From SVTX01 sp964526505 (GTDB lineage Bacteria > Bacillota > Clostridia > Oscillospirales > CAG-272), in NCBI GenBank assembly GCA_964526505.1, contig CAZGJC010000020.1:1-33173 (forward strand): a stretch of 33,173 nucleotides of DNA, given 5' to 3'. Both the position numbers and the translations under genes were made by a program. The notes under the pieces are model-generated. The model was given only the letters and a program-made list of their open reading frames with translations. It was not told the DNA's origin and did not search any database. This document shows positions 8,386-16,935 of the stretch, piece after piece. The number at the start of each line of letters is the position of its first letter. Within the stretch, counting starts at the first letter, position 1.

Positions 8386-9189
8386 TTATTTTGTTTTTTC
8401 GGACTCAGATTCAAATATCGTGTCAACTTCGTCAGGCGACGTACACCATGTAACAATCACGAAATATACCGTTGCCACAACCGCTATAAGTACCGTTGTA
8501 ACCACCGTCGGTACGTCCCACACAAAGCCCTCTCCGAGCCGTGGAATTAACGCACCGCAGAAATTAAATACGGCATGTGTAAGAACACATATCCAAATAT
8601 TTGACGTTTTTATCAGTATCACCGAACACATCGCACCGATAAGGAACGAATATCCTATTTGCTGTATAACAGCCACGGGTGAAGAGTATAAGAAATTCAC
8701 TGCGTGTATTCCGCCGAATATTGCCGACGAAACCATTATCGAGAAAATCAAATCTTTCGTGTTTTTTCTTTTTCGTTCGAGTATACTGAGAAATACAACT
8801 CCCCTGAACGTCATTTCCTCAAAAATTCCGACGCATAAACATTCAAATGCCAACAAAATAATTTGATAAACGTCACCTGAAATTTTTTCGTTTCCTGTAA
8901 AAAACGTATAAAAATGAAAATTGTTTATCGCTACGACAAACGCCGGAACACATACAATCACGGGCTTTAAAAACGGCTTTTTGAAAGGATTAAGTACGCT
9001 GTATCCGAGATAAGCCAAAAGCGTTGTGCAAGCAATTCCGCCGACTCCTCTTGTAAATATCATATCAAAGAACACGGCGTTTTCTTCGCTGATTTTAATT
9101 CCGAGTCGCTCTGTGCCGAGTATCTCGTAAACGACCAGCAAAATTATCGCAACGGTGACGATACTTGTACAAACATATCTTTTCTTCAA
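8386..9189 (-). CDS. CPBP-family intramembrane metalloprotease
   Basis: This is a polytopic membrane protein of 267 residues with the CPBP/ABI (CAAX-protease-like) signature: E124-E125 and R129 in EEMTFRG, H162 in FGGIHAV, and H205 with N209 in LTHAVFNF. Family members cleave prenylated or other membrane substrates, or act in bacteriocin self-protection. The substrate here is unknown. Translation appears to start at TTG 9187-9189, two bases after the lgt stop codon and about 10 bases from an AGAGGTG site, so it is probably coupled to lgt. Confidence 0.85.
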   Translation of the reverse strand: MKKRYVCTSIVTVAIILLVVYEILGTERLGIKISEENAVFFDMIFTRGVGGIACTTLLAYLGYSVLNPFKKPFLKPVIVCVPAFVVAINNFHFYTFFTGNEKISGDVYQIILLAFECLCVGIFEEMTFRGVVFLSILERKRKNTKDLIFSIMVSSAIFGGIHAVNFLYSSPVAVIQQIGYSFLIGAMCSVILIKTSNIWICVLTHAVFNFCGALIPRLGEGFVWDVPTVVTTVLIAVVATVYFVIVTWCTSPDEVDTIFESESEKTK

Positions 9190-9190
9190 A

Positions 9191-10003
9191 TCAGTCTTTC
9201 ACCTCTCCGCTTGCATTTTCCGCATCGCCGTCATTCACCGAACTTTCTTTGTGCTTTCGCTCGTATGACGCTTCAAAAAGAAGAAGTGCGACTCCGCCTA
9301 TAACAAATATAATCGCCACAAGTTGCGAAGGGGATACAAAACTTACCACAGTGATTCCTCTGTAATCGCCCCTTGCGTATTCGATAAAAAATCTCCATAC
9401 GCCGTAGCAAATCATATAAAGCGGTAAATTAAATGATTTTCCCTTTATGACACGCCACGTAAGCCACACAAAAAGACACGTCAAAAATATCGCCTCAAAC
9501 AGTTGCACGGGAACGTATTTTTTGCCGTTCATAACAATGCCGTACCAAGCGTTGGTCTCGGCTCCGTGACAACAACCCGCCATCAGACACCCCACTCTGC
9601 CTATCGAATGTGCTATTGCAATTGAAGTGGCTGCACAGTTTGCCATTTTGAAAAAGTTTCTCTTGTGATATCCGTCGGAAAACATAAAGTGACCTGCGAC
9701 AAAATATATAAGTAAAAACACGCCCGCTCCGCCGATAAGACCGCCGTAAAACGTCGCTCCCGTATTGGAATCAATCACAAATCCGCCGTTTTTTTCAATG
9801 TTGTAAAACGCCTGAAACAACACGGCGGATCCGTATCCCAGCGTTATGGCGAAAACCGCCGTAATATAGCATAACCTTTGCAATTTCCAAGATATGTGTA
9901 CTATGTCCGCAAGTTTATAAAAAACCATTATGCAGACAAATATTCCGACACACATCAAAATCGAGTAAAGGTCAAGACCGAAAATTATTTCGTATGGATA
10001 CAT
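9191..10003 (-). CDS. lgt: Prolipoprotein diacylglyceryl transferase
   Basis: Lgt transfers diacylglycerol from phosphatidylglycerol to the lipobox cysteine of prelipoproteins at the membrane. The 270-residue product has about seven membrane helices and the signature HSIGRVGCLMAGCCHG (132-147), with conserved H132 and R136. The C-C-H-G form is the variant common in Clostridia rather than the N-F-I-N-G-E form. Y86-G-G and the W-R/E-Y-x-R-G-D motif near residue 230 also fit. At least two lipoprotein genes in this window (near 20100 and 31600) would need such an enzyme. Confidence 0.9.
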   Translation of the reverse strand: MYPYEIIFGLDLYSILMCVGIFVCIMVFYKLADIVHISWKLQRLCYITAVFAITLGYGSAVLFQAFYNIEKNGGFVIDSNTGATFYGGLIGGAGVFLLIYFVAGHFMFSDGYHKRNFFKMANCAATSIAIAHSIGRVGCLMAGCCHGAETNAWYGIVMNGKKYVPVQLFEAIFLTCLFVWLTWRVIKGKSFNLPLYMICYGVWRFFIEYARGDYRGITVVSFVSPSQLVAIIFVIGGVALLLFEASYERKHKESSVNDGDAENASGEVKD

Positions 10004-10078
10004 ACGTAACCTCCGCTGTGTTGTAGTAAATTAACCGATAATGCAAAAGACGTCGCTTTGCTTTCGTCAGACTTCGAA

Positions 10079-12763
10079 TCAATCGAAAATTCCGCCGTCA
10101 TTGTTGTCGTTAATCTTTTTTTCGGCTATGTCCTGAGGAGTTACAAGTATTTTTCTCGGCTTGTTTCCGTCAGCGGGACCGACGTATCCGAGTTCTTCCA
10201 TTCTGTCAATTATCTTTGCCGCACGACCGTATCCGATTTCAAGTTTTCTTTGCAAAAGAGATGTGGAAATTTTTCCCATTTCTATTGCAATATCAACAGC
10301 ATCGTAAAGTTTCGGGTCTTCGTCCCCGGAAGAAACTCTCGACTCTCCGTCGCCCTTCTTGCCGGCGGCCTGATTACCGCACTTTGCTGTTTCTTCATCA
10401 ATGGATTTTTCAAATTCGGAATCATAACGAACGGGGTCGTTGTTGCTTCTTATAAAGTCGACTATATTTTCAACTTCGCCATCGCTTACAAACGCTCCCT
10501 GCACACGTCTGGGCTTTGACGCACCCACGGGAGCAAAAAGCATATCTCCCATACCGATAAGTTTTTCCGCCCCTCCGACGTCTATAATCGTTCTAGAATC
10601 CACGCTTGACGTTACCGTAAATGCAATTCTTGACGGAATATTTGCTTTAATAAGTCCCGTAATTACGTCAACCGACGGTCTCTGCGTACCGAGAATCAGA
10701 TGGATACCTGCCGCTCTGGCTTTCTGTGCGATACGACAAATAGCGGTTTCAACCTCATCGGGGGCAGTCATCATAAGATCCGCCAACTCGTCTATTATAA
10801 TAACCATTCTCGGCATATACGGCTTATCGGGGTCATTCTTTGTCACGTCGTTGTAACCAGTAATGTTACGCACACCGACTTCCTCGATAAGTTCAAAACG
10901 TTTCTCCATTTCGTTTACAACGGAGTTAAGCACACCTGCCGCTCTTTTAGGATCGCTTACAATCTTGCAAGACAAGTGCGGAATATCTTTGTATACGTTA
11001 AATTCAACCTTCTTGGGGTCGATAAGCACAAGTTTAACCTCGTCGGGTCTCGCTCTGTACAATATACTCATAATAATCGTGTTTATACAAACCGATTTAC
11101 CCGAACCGGTAGTTCCGGCAACAAGCAAGTGAGGCATCTTTTCAATGTCAAACACAACGGGTTTTCCGGAAACGTCGGCACCGAGACACGAGGCGATCTT
11201 GCTCTTGTGATTTTGGAATTCCGCAGTTTCTATAAGCGAACGCAAGAATACCGTAAGCCTTGTATCGTTAGGCACTTCGACTCCCACCGCCGCCTTGCCG
11301 GGTATGGGGGCTTCTATCCTGACTCCCGATTTCGCAAGTGCAAGCGAAATGTCGTCAACGAGATTTGCGATTGCACGCACCCTGACACCTGCCTCCGGCT
11401 TTATTTCATACCGTGTAATGGTGGGACCGCAAGAACAACTTATTTCCTTGACTTTAATCTTGAAACTTTCAAGTACTTCACGTAAAGCCTCTTTATTCTC
11501 TTCTATTTCGACTTCGCTCGTTCCCGTTTGGACTCCGCCTCGTTTGAGCAAATCAAGCGGAGGAAATACGTATTCGTGACCGTCGATTGCATTCTCCCCG
11601 TCCGTTTCGGACTCGATTCCAAGTTCGTCTTTTATCTCGTCGTCGATTACTATCTCATTTTCATCTTCGGGTTCCTCATCATCAAAACGAACCTCACCCG
11701 TATCTTTGTCTATAACCGTCGTGCGTCCGTCAATCTTTATCTCGTCTTCAAAATCATCGTCGATAATTATTTCACCGTCATCCGACTCTTCTTCATCCTC
11801 GGCAAGGCTATCTTCCTCGCTCTTGTAACCGTCACGCTTAGTAGCGGACTTTTTGCCGAAAGCACGCACGGGAGCGTCGTAACGATAGTCCTCATCTTCA
11901 TCGTCGCAAGGCTCATCGTCGGGTAAAATTATCTCGTCATCTGATACAATAATTTCATCTTCCCTGTCCGAGACGATAATTTTGTCTTCTTCAAATTCCT
12001 CGGCACGCTCTGCGTTTTTGAGGGTAATTTTCTCTTCTTTGCGAGACTTCTCTTGTACCTTTGATTTCTTTTTCTTCGACTTTTTGGGTTTCTTTTCTCT
12101 GTTTTCCCATTTGTCTTTTATCAAATCACCGAGTTTGGAGATGTATATGTGAAGCGGTATGCCGACAAGATATGCGGCAAGAACCAAAAACAAAATTCCG
12201 AGAACAAAAATCGAACCGACGTTGAGTAATTTGTAAAATACAAATCCGATGTATCCGCCGACAATTCCACCACCGGCAAACGACGCACCGTCACTGTAAA
12301 GTTCTCCGAATATGTACGAGGGTTCATAACCGGACGCCAACGTCATAACAATGTGTATAAATCCCGACGCAAACAGCGTTGAAAAAACCGCAAGCATGGT
12401 TTTCGATACGGTTTTTCCGCTCTCCGAAATTTTCTTCCAGAAGAAAGCCAAATAAATAAGTGCAATCGGAATCAAAAACGCAACAAGCCCGAACGTCCCG
12501 AAGAAAAATTCGCAAACGTAAAATCCGAAAACACCCATAATATGCGACCCCTCGTCACCGCCTTTGAGTTCGTTTTGAGGATTGCATATCAGGTTTGTAA
12601 TAAAGCAAACAAGCAAAAACACCGCAGCAAGCAAAAAAACAACGGGCAATATCTGCACAAAAGCACCGCTCTTCTTTTTTTCGTCTTTTCCCTGCGTTTT
12701 ACTTTTTGATTTCACGTTTGACTGTTTTGTATAAATTTGTTTTGACTTTTTGTTATCAGCCAT
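10079..12763 (-). CDS. ftsK: DNA translocase FtsK/SpoIIIE
   Basis: This hexameric ATPase pumps chromosomal DNA through the division or sporulation septum. The 894-residue product has four N-terminal membrane helices, a strongly acidic linker (about residues 240-440, rich in D/E), an alpha domain, the RecA-like motor with Walker A GTTGSGKS (about residue 550) and Walker B VIIIDELAD. It ends with a winged-helix gamma domain containing KLEIGYGRAAKIIDRMEELG, which reads polar DNA motifs. The frame is open 34 codons further upstream, but MADNKK at 12763 follows AAAGGAA and is preceded by a good promoter near 12890. FtsK and SpoIIIE cannot be separated from sequence alone. Confidence 0.94.
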   Translation of the reverse strand: MADNKKSKQIYTKQSNVKSKSKTQGKDEKKKSGAFVQILPVVFLLAAVFLLVCFITNLICNPQNELKGGDEGSHIMGVFGFYVCEFFFGTFGLVAFLIPIALIYLAFFWKKISESGKTVSKTMLAVFSTLFASGFIHIVMTLASGYEPSYIFGELYSDGASFAGGGIVGGYIGFVFYKLLNVGSIFVLGILFLVLAAYLVGIPLHIYISKLGDLIKDKWENREKKPKKSKKKKSKVQEKSRKEEKITLKNAERAEEFEEDKIIVSDREDEIIVSDDEIILPDDEPCDDEDEDYRYDAPVRAFGKKSATKRDGYKSEEDSLAEDEEESDDGEIIIDDDFEDEIKIDGRTTVIDKDTGEVRFDDEEPEDENEIVIDDEIKDELGIESETDGENAIDGHEYVFPPLDLLKRGGVQTGTSEVEIEENKEALREVLESFKIKVKEISCSCGPTITRYEIKPEAGVRVRAIANLVDDISLALAKSGVRIEAPIPGKAAVGVEVPNDTRLTVFLRSLIETAEFQNHKSKIASCLGADVSGKPVVFDIEKMPHLLVAGTTGSGKSVCINTIIMSILYRARPDEVKLVLIDPKKVEFNVYKDIPHLSCKIVSDPKRAAGVLNSVVNEMEKRFELIEEVGVRNITGYNDVTKNDPDKPYMPRMVIIIDELADLMMTAPDEVETAICRIAQKARAAGIHLILGTQRPSVDVITGLIKANIPSRIAFTVTSSVDSRTIIDVGGAEKLIGMGDMLFAPVGASKPRRVQGAFVSDGEVENIVDFIRSNNDPVRYDSEFEKSIDEETAKCGNQAAGKKGDGESRVSSGDEDPKLYDAVDIAIEMGKISTSLLQRKLEIGYGRAAKIIDRMEELGYVGPADGNKPRKILVTPQDIAEKKINDNNDGGIFD

Positions 12764-12876
12764 AATAAATTCCTTTTTCACGTTTTTAGTCGTGTAACGG
12801 CGTATTGCAACCTGAATTTTGAGAAAAAATAATCTTGACGTTGCAAAATTCAAACACTGCCCCACACTATCGTATT

Positions 12877-12905
12877 ATTATAACATAATCCGTATATTTT
12901 TTCAA
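12877..12905 (-). promoter_or_regulatory. Sigma-A promoter of ftsK
   Basis: On the minus strand TTGAAA (12905-12900) is separated by 17 bases from TATAAT (12882-12877), about 115 bases upstream of the ftsK start. Both boxes are near consensus with optimal spacing. Confidence 0.75.
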
Positions 12906-13025
12906 CCCCACCGTATGGCATTTGATAAAGTTTTTTTGAATATCACAATTGTCATATTACGACAAATTATAAATTATTTGTTGTTTTTTCTACATTTTAT
13001 TTATTTTTCGAAAAGGAACAGATTT

Positions 13026-13427
13026 ATGCATTCGGCAGATTTGTGCGTGAGTCGCAAAAATATCATCCCTGTTGCACTGAGTTCCTTGCTCGGTGGCTTT
13101 CTCAACGGTTTTTTGGGTGCCGCTGGCGGAATATTTTTGGGACTTGCTCTTACGAAAATATTCTCATCAAAAAGTGCTCAACAGCACGACCGACGTGATA
13201 TTTACGCCAATGTGCAAATAGCAATGATTTGTTCGTCATTGATGAGTCTCGTCATATATTCGTGGCAAGGAAACGCAGACTACGGCAAATTTTCGCAATT
13301 CGCTCTGCCGGCAATTCTCGGTGGAATAGCCGGTAGTATTCTTTTGAGAAAAATGAACTCCGACGCAATCGAAAAATTGTTCGCAATACTTGTAATTTGG
13401 TCGGGCATAAAAATGGCTTTCGGTTGA
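13026..13427 (+). CDS. TauE/SafE family membrane protein, first half-size copy
   Basis: This 133-residue protein has about four membrane helices and the TauE/SafE signature G-G-F-L-N-G-F-L-G-A-A-G-G near its N-terminus. Full-length members have about 250 residues, built from two such halves, and export sulfite, sulfonates or other small anions. The start ATG 13026 follows AAAGGAA. The frame is open further upstream, but that part is AT-rich and unlike the family. A second half-size gene follows 60 bases later, so the two probably form a heterodimeric exporter. The substrate is unknown. Confidence 0.8.
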   Translation: MHSADLCVSRKNIIPVALSSLLGGFLNGFLGAAGGIFLGLALTKIFSSKSAQQHDRRDIYANVQIAMICSSLMSLVIYSWQGNADYGKFSQFALPAILGGIAGSILLRKMNSDAIEKLFAILVIWSGIKMAFG

Positions 13428-13487
13428 CCGTCACTCATTTTTTTGAAAGCACCAAAAAGGACATCGTCTCAAAAAGGAGGTGGCATT

Positions 13488-13904
13488 TTGCCAATCGCAA
13501 ACTCAATAGCGTCGTTTATTATCGCCATACTGTCCGGTCTCGGCGTCGGCTCGGGCGGTTTGCTTGTCGTATATTTGAGTGCAACGGGTCAAATGAGCGT
13601 GTTTGAGGCGAGAAGCCTCAATTTGCTCTTTTTCCTATTGTCGGCAACTTCGGCATCACTTTTGAATATAAAAGCACGGAAATTCAATAAAAATCTTATT
13701 TTCATTTCTTCCGCTTTCGCCGTCGTGGGATGTATCGCAGGTGCCGTTGCATCAAATTTCGCACCTGCAAACTCCGTCGGCAAATTTTTCGGTTGGTTTC
13801 TCATTCTCTCCGGCATCTATACTCTGATAAGCAATAAAAATAACCATTGCGGAAAAACTCATAAAAACGCAAATCCGAACCCAAGTCGCTCCGCAAAATC
13901 GTGA
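13488..13904 (+). CDS. TauE/SafE family membrane protein, second half-size copy
   Basis: The 138-residue product has about four membrane helices and begins with the same G-x-G-x-G-S-G-G-L-L signature as the neighbour, so this is the partner half. The start is TTG 13488-13490, six bases after a perfect AGGAGGT site. The in-frame ATG at 13443 has no ribosome site. The C-terminal 20 residues are polar and basic. It would pair with the product of 13026-13427 to rebuild a full exporter, which is an inference from size and adjacency. Confidence 0.8.
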   Translation: MPIANSIASFIIAILSGLGVGSGGLLVVYLSATGQMSVFEARSLNLLFFLLSATSASLLNIKARKFNKNLIFISSAFAVVGCIAGAVASNFAPANSVGKFFGWFLILSGIYTLISNKNNHCGKTHKNANPNPSRSAKS

Positions 13905-13943
13905 ATTTTTTGCAAATTTTATAAATTAAAATGTAAAATCCCC

Positions 13944-13972
13944 TTTACAAAGCAATGTGATTATGGTATAAT
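13944..13972 (+). promoter_or_regulatory. Sigma-A promoter of rpsO-pnp
   Basis: TTTACA (13944-13949) and TATAAT (13967-13972) are separated by 17 bases. The promoter gives a leader of roughly 130 nt before rpsO. That leader could hold the S15 autoregulatory site known in other bacteria, but I cannot identify it here. Confidence 0.8.
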
Positions 13973-14112
13973 ATGTCAAGGCATAACGTCTGCACGGCTC
14001 ACGGAACAAAAGCCTCGTATTTTTCGGAAACGAAAAGAGGATTTCACCCGCCGTTTTCTGTGTGGAACGCATTTGCCGAAAAAAATTTATTTTTCGAAAG
14101 GTGAAAAGAAAA

Positions 14113-14376
14113 ATGACAGCACAAGAAAAGCAGGCAATTATTGAGCAGTACGCTACACACGAAGGTGACACGGGTTCGCCCGAAGTTCAGATCGCAATTC
14201 TTACTTACAGAATTAACAATCTTACCGAACACCTCAAAGGCAACCACAAGGATAACCACAGCCGTCGTGGACTCTTCAAAATGGTAGGTCACAGAAGAAA
14301 CCTTCTTAACTACCTTATGAAAGTAGACATCAACAGATACAGAGCTATCATCGAGAAACTCGGCATCAGAAAGTAA
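14113..14376 (+). CDS. rpsO: 30S ribosomal protein S15
   Basis: S15 binds the 16S rRNA central domain early in 30S assembly. The 87-residue product matches the family throughout: TGSPEVQIA, the HLK..HKDNHSRRGL segment and the MVGHRRNLLNYL helix that contacts rRNA. The start at 14113 follows GAAAGGTG. Seventeen codons upstream are also open but do not belong to S15. It is followed by pnp, the widespread rpsO-pnp pairing. Confidence 0.97.
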   Translation: MTAQEKQAIIEQYATHEGDTGSPEVQIAILTYRINNLTEHLKGNHKDNHSRRGLFKMVGHRRNLLNYLMKVDINRYRAIIEKLGIRK

Positions 14377-14386
14377 TAATTGTTGG

Positions 14387-14412
14387 GAGTGGAGTGAGCG
14401 TTCACTCCACTC
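14387..14412. terminator. Perfect 11-bp hairpin after rpsO
   Basis: GAGTGGAGTGA (14387-14397) pairs perfectly with TCACTCCACTC (14402-14412) around a four-base loop. No T-run follows, so it is either a partial terminator or an RNA-processing and stability element between rpsO and pnp. Confidence 0.5.
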
Positions 14413-14440
14413 TCTCCTGTTTAAAAACAAAAGCATACTC

Positions 14441-14515
14441 CACACGGGCATTTTAGAACTTAAATATGCGGACAAGCCCGATTGTCTGTTTATTTAAGTA
14501 CTAAAACTCCGTGTG
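14441..14515 (+). promoter_or_regulatory. Long interrupted stem-loop in the pnp leader
   Basis: Four nested helices line up in register. CACACGG (14441-14447) pairs with CCGTGTG (14509-14515). TTTTAG (14451-14456) pairs with CTAAAA (14501-14506). ACTTAAATA (14458-14466) pairs with TATTTAAGT (14491-14499). GACAA (14471-14475) pairs with TTGTC (14482-14486). That is about 27 base pairs in 75 nt, ending 30 bases before the pnp start. In E. coli a long pnp leader duplex is cut by RNase III and then degraded by PNPase as autoregulation. An analogous role here is inferred from position and shape only. Confidence 0.65.
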
Positions 14516-14545
14516 AGAAAATAAATTTAACGGAGGAACATAAAA

Positions 14546-16693
14546 ATGTCCACAACGATAGTAAGTTCCGCTATGGAATTTAAAAATTACAAAACGTTTA
14601 ACTACACTCTCGCAGGCAGACCCCTCGTTATCGAAACGGGAAAAATGGCAGGTCTTGCAAACGGTTCGGCACTTGTTCGCTACGGTGAAACGGCTATTCT
14701 CTGCTGTGCAACCGCTTCCGAAAAACCCCGTGACGGCATAGATTTCCTTCCCCTTTCGGTTGACTTTGACGAAAGAATGTATGCGGCAGGCAAGATCCCC
14801 GGCGGATACCTCAAACGTGAAGGTAAACCCAGCGAAAAGGCAATTCTCACAAGCCGTGTTATCGACCGCCCCATTCGTCCCCTTTTCCCTAAGGATCTCC
14901 GCAACGACGTAGCCCTCACACTTACGGTTATGTCCGTTGACCCCGACTGTGCTCCCGAAGTTACCGCTATGATAGGTGCGTCCATCGCCCTCTCTATTTC
15001 GGATATTCCGTGGAACGGTCCTATCGGCGGTCTCCATATAGGTCTTGTTGACGGCAAATACGTTGTAAACCCCACACACGAACAGCAAAAGAAGAGCGAT
15101 CTTCAACTCACCGTTGCGGCGTCAATGGACAAGGTTGTAATGATCGAAGCAGGTGCAAACGAAGTTGAAGACGACGTCATGTACGAAGCGATCATGCTCG
15201 CTCACAGAGAAATAAAAGACCTTCTCGGATTCATCAACGCAATCGTTGACGAGATAGGCAAACCCAAATTCGAATATCCCTCTTGCGAACTTGACCATGA
15301 TATGTTCGACAAAATCTTCTCTTTCTGTGAAAAGGACGTAATGAACGCACTTGACACGGACGACAAGAATATAAGAGACGCAAGAATGGTTCCGATTAAA
15401 GACGCCATTCTCGAAAACTTCTCCGAAGAATACCCCGAACTTCCCACAATGATGGACGAACTCGTTTACAAAATCCAAAAGAAGATCGTTCGTCGTTGGT
15501 TGCTTGTTGACAAAAAGCGTGTTGACGGTCGTTCAATGAACCAGATTCGTCCTCTCGGCAGCGAAGTCGGAATACTTCCCCGTGCTCACGGCTCGGGACT
15601 CTTCACCAGAGGTCAAACACAGGTACTTACAGTTGCAACTCTCGGTACTCTTTCAGAGGCTCAGATGCTCGACGGTATCGACAGCGAAACTTCCAAGAGA
15701 TATATGCACCACTATAATATGCCCGGTTTCTCCACAGGTGAGGCAAAGGCAGTAAGAAGCCCCGGACGTCGTGAAATCGGTCACGGAGCGTTGGCAGAGA
15801 GATCTCTTGTTCCCGTTCTTCCCTCCGAAGAAGAATTCCCCTATGCCATCAGACTCGTATCCGACGTTGTTTCCTCCAACGGTTCTACGTCTCAGGGTTC
15901 GGTTTGCGGTTCCACACTTGCACTTATGGATGCAGGCGTTCCGATTAAGGCACCCGTTGCAGGTATCTCCTGCGGTCTTATCACAGCAGAAGACGGTTCT
16001 TGGGACACTATGATAGACATTCAGGGTCTTGAAGACTTCTACGGCGATATGGACTTTAAGGTTGCAGGTACTCATAAGGGTATCACATCCATTCAGATGG
16101 ACCTCAAAATCGACGGTCTTACACCCGAGATAATCAAACGTGCGTTTGAACAAACAAAGGCAGGAAGAGATTATATTATCGACAACGTACTTCTTAAAGC
16201 AATCCCCGCACCCAGAGCGGAAGTTTCAAAGTACGCTCCCAAGATGACGTCCTTCAAGATTGACCCCGATAAGATTCGTGAAGTTATCGGTAAGGGCGGT
16301 TCCGTAATTCAGAAGATTTGTGCGGATTCCGGTGCAAAAGTCGATATTAACGACGAAGGCGTTATCTGCATTGCCGCTATCAACGGTGAAAGTGCGGCAA
16401 TTGCCAAGGCTATGATTGATGCTATCATATTTGAACCCGAAGTGGGTTGTACGTATCCTGCAACAGTCGTTAAAATCCTTGCAAGCAAAGATAAGCCCAA
16501 CGAGGATATCGGATGCTTTGTTGAATACGCACCCGGTAAGGAAGGTATGGTTCATATTTCCAAGATATGTAACAAGAGAATAAACAAGGTCACGGATGCG
16601 GGAATAGACGTAGGCTCATCCGTTAACGTAAAATATATGGGACTTGATAAGAAGGGCAGAATGGACTTCTCTATCAAGGACGCAAATAACTGA
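14546..16693 (+). CDS. pnp: Polyribonucleotide nucleotidyltransferase (PNPase)
   Basis: PNPase degrades RNA 3' to 5' phosphorolytically as a trimer. The 715-residue product has the full domain order: first RNase PH domain, the all-helical linker (about 230-310), second RNase PH domain with GHGALAERSL and SNGSTSQGSVC, a KH domain (about 550-610, with REVIGKGGSVIQ) and an S1 domain (about 620-700, with EGMVHISKI). The length is normal (E. coli has 711). An AACGGAGGAAC site lies before ATG 14546. It is downstream of rpsO and of a long leader hairpin. Confidence 0.97.
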   Translation: MSTTIVSSAMEFKNYKTFNYTLAGRPLVIETGKMAGLANGSALVRYGETAILCCATASEKPRDGIDFLPLSVDFDERMYAAGKIPGGYLKREGKPSEKAILTSRVIDRPIRPLFPKDLRNDVALTLTVMSVDPDCAPEVTAMIGASIALSISDIPWNGPIGGLHIGLVDGKYVVNPTHEQQKKSDLQLTVAASMDKVVMIEAGANEVEDDVMYEAIMLAHREIKDLLGFINAIVDEIGKPKFEYPSCELDHDMFDKIFSFCEKDVMNALDTDDKNIRDARMVPIKDAILENFSEEYPELPTMMDELVYKIQKKIVRRWLLVDKKRVDGRSMNQIRPLGSEVGILPRAHGSGLFTRGQTQVLTVATLGTLSEAQMLDGIDSETSKRYMHHYNMPGFSTGEAKAVRSPGRREIGHGALAERSLVPVLPSEEEFPYAIRLVSDVVSSNGSTSQGSVCGSTLALMDAGVPIKAPVAGISCGLITAEDGSWDTMIDIQGLEDFYGDMDFKVAGTHKGITSIQMDLKIDGLTPEIIKRAFEQTKAGRDYIIDNVLLKAIPAPRAEVSKYAPKMTSFKIDPDKIREVIGKGGSVIQKICADSGAKVDINDEGVICIAAINGESAAIAKAMIDAIIFEPEVGCTYPATVVKILASKDKPNEDIGCFVEYAPGKEGMVHISKICNKRINKVTDAGIDVGSSVNVKYMGLDKKGRMDFSIKDANN

Positions 16694-16712
16694 TAGACCT
16701 CTGAGTTTAAGT

Positions 16713-16739
16713 CGGGCTGTTGAGTATTTTGACAGCCCG
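16713..16739 (+). terminator. Hairpin after pnp
   Basis: CGGGCTGT (16713-16720) pairs with ACAGCCCG (16732-16739), followed by CTTTGTG. The stem is GC-rich but the T-run is poor. It is probably the end of the rpsO-pnp transcript. Confidence 0.55.
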
Positions 16740-16795
16740 CTTTGTGCAAAAAAGAGCGTAGGCAGTAATATAATCCGAAAAGGAAGGATAATACT

Positions 16796-16918
16796 ATGAG
16801 TTTTGAAAATAATAACAAACAAAAACACTTGACAAACGTTATTGCGGTTATGGGATTACTTACCGCCGTTCTATTTGTTTCCGTTGTTGTTCTTATTGTA
16901 GGAACGATTATAATGTAA
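16796..16918 (+). CDS. Small single-helix membrane protein, unknown function
   Basis: A 40-residue ORF begins MSFENNNKQK and then forms one long hydrophobic helix (about residues 14-39). ATG 16796 follows AAGGAAGG at good spacing. The TAA at 16916 is only 17 bases before the next start, so it is probably co-translated with the VanY-like gene. I do not recognise the family. Its shape suggests a small membrane partner for the VanY-like protein. Confidence 0.6.
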   Translation: MSFENNNKQKHLTNVIAVMGLLTAVLFVSVVVLIVGTIIM

Positions 16919-16935
16919 GGAGAGTGGCATAATAT

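Noticed and set aside
12819..13025. N-terminal extension of the first TauE/SafE gene
   Set aside because: The upstream codons are AT-rich and unlike the family, and they overlap the ftsK promoter. ATG 13026 has its own ribosome site.
16742..16774. Promoter for the small ORF/VanY cluster (TTGTGC and TATAAT)
   Set aside because: The spacer would be 21 bases, too long for a standard sigma-A promoter. The TATAAT alone is not enough.
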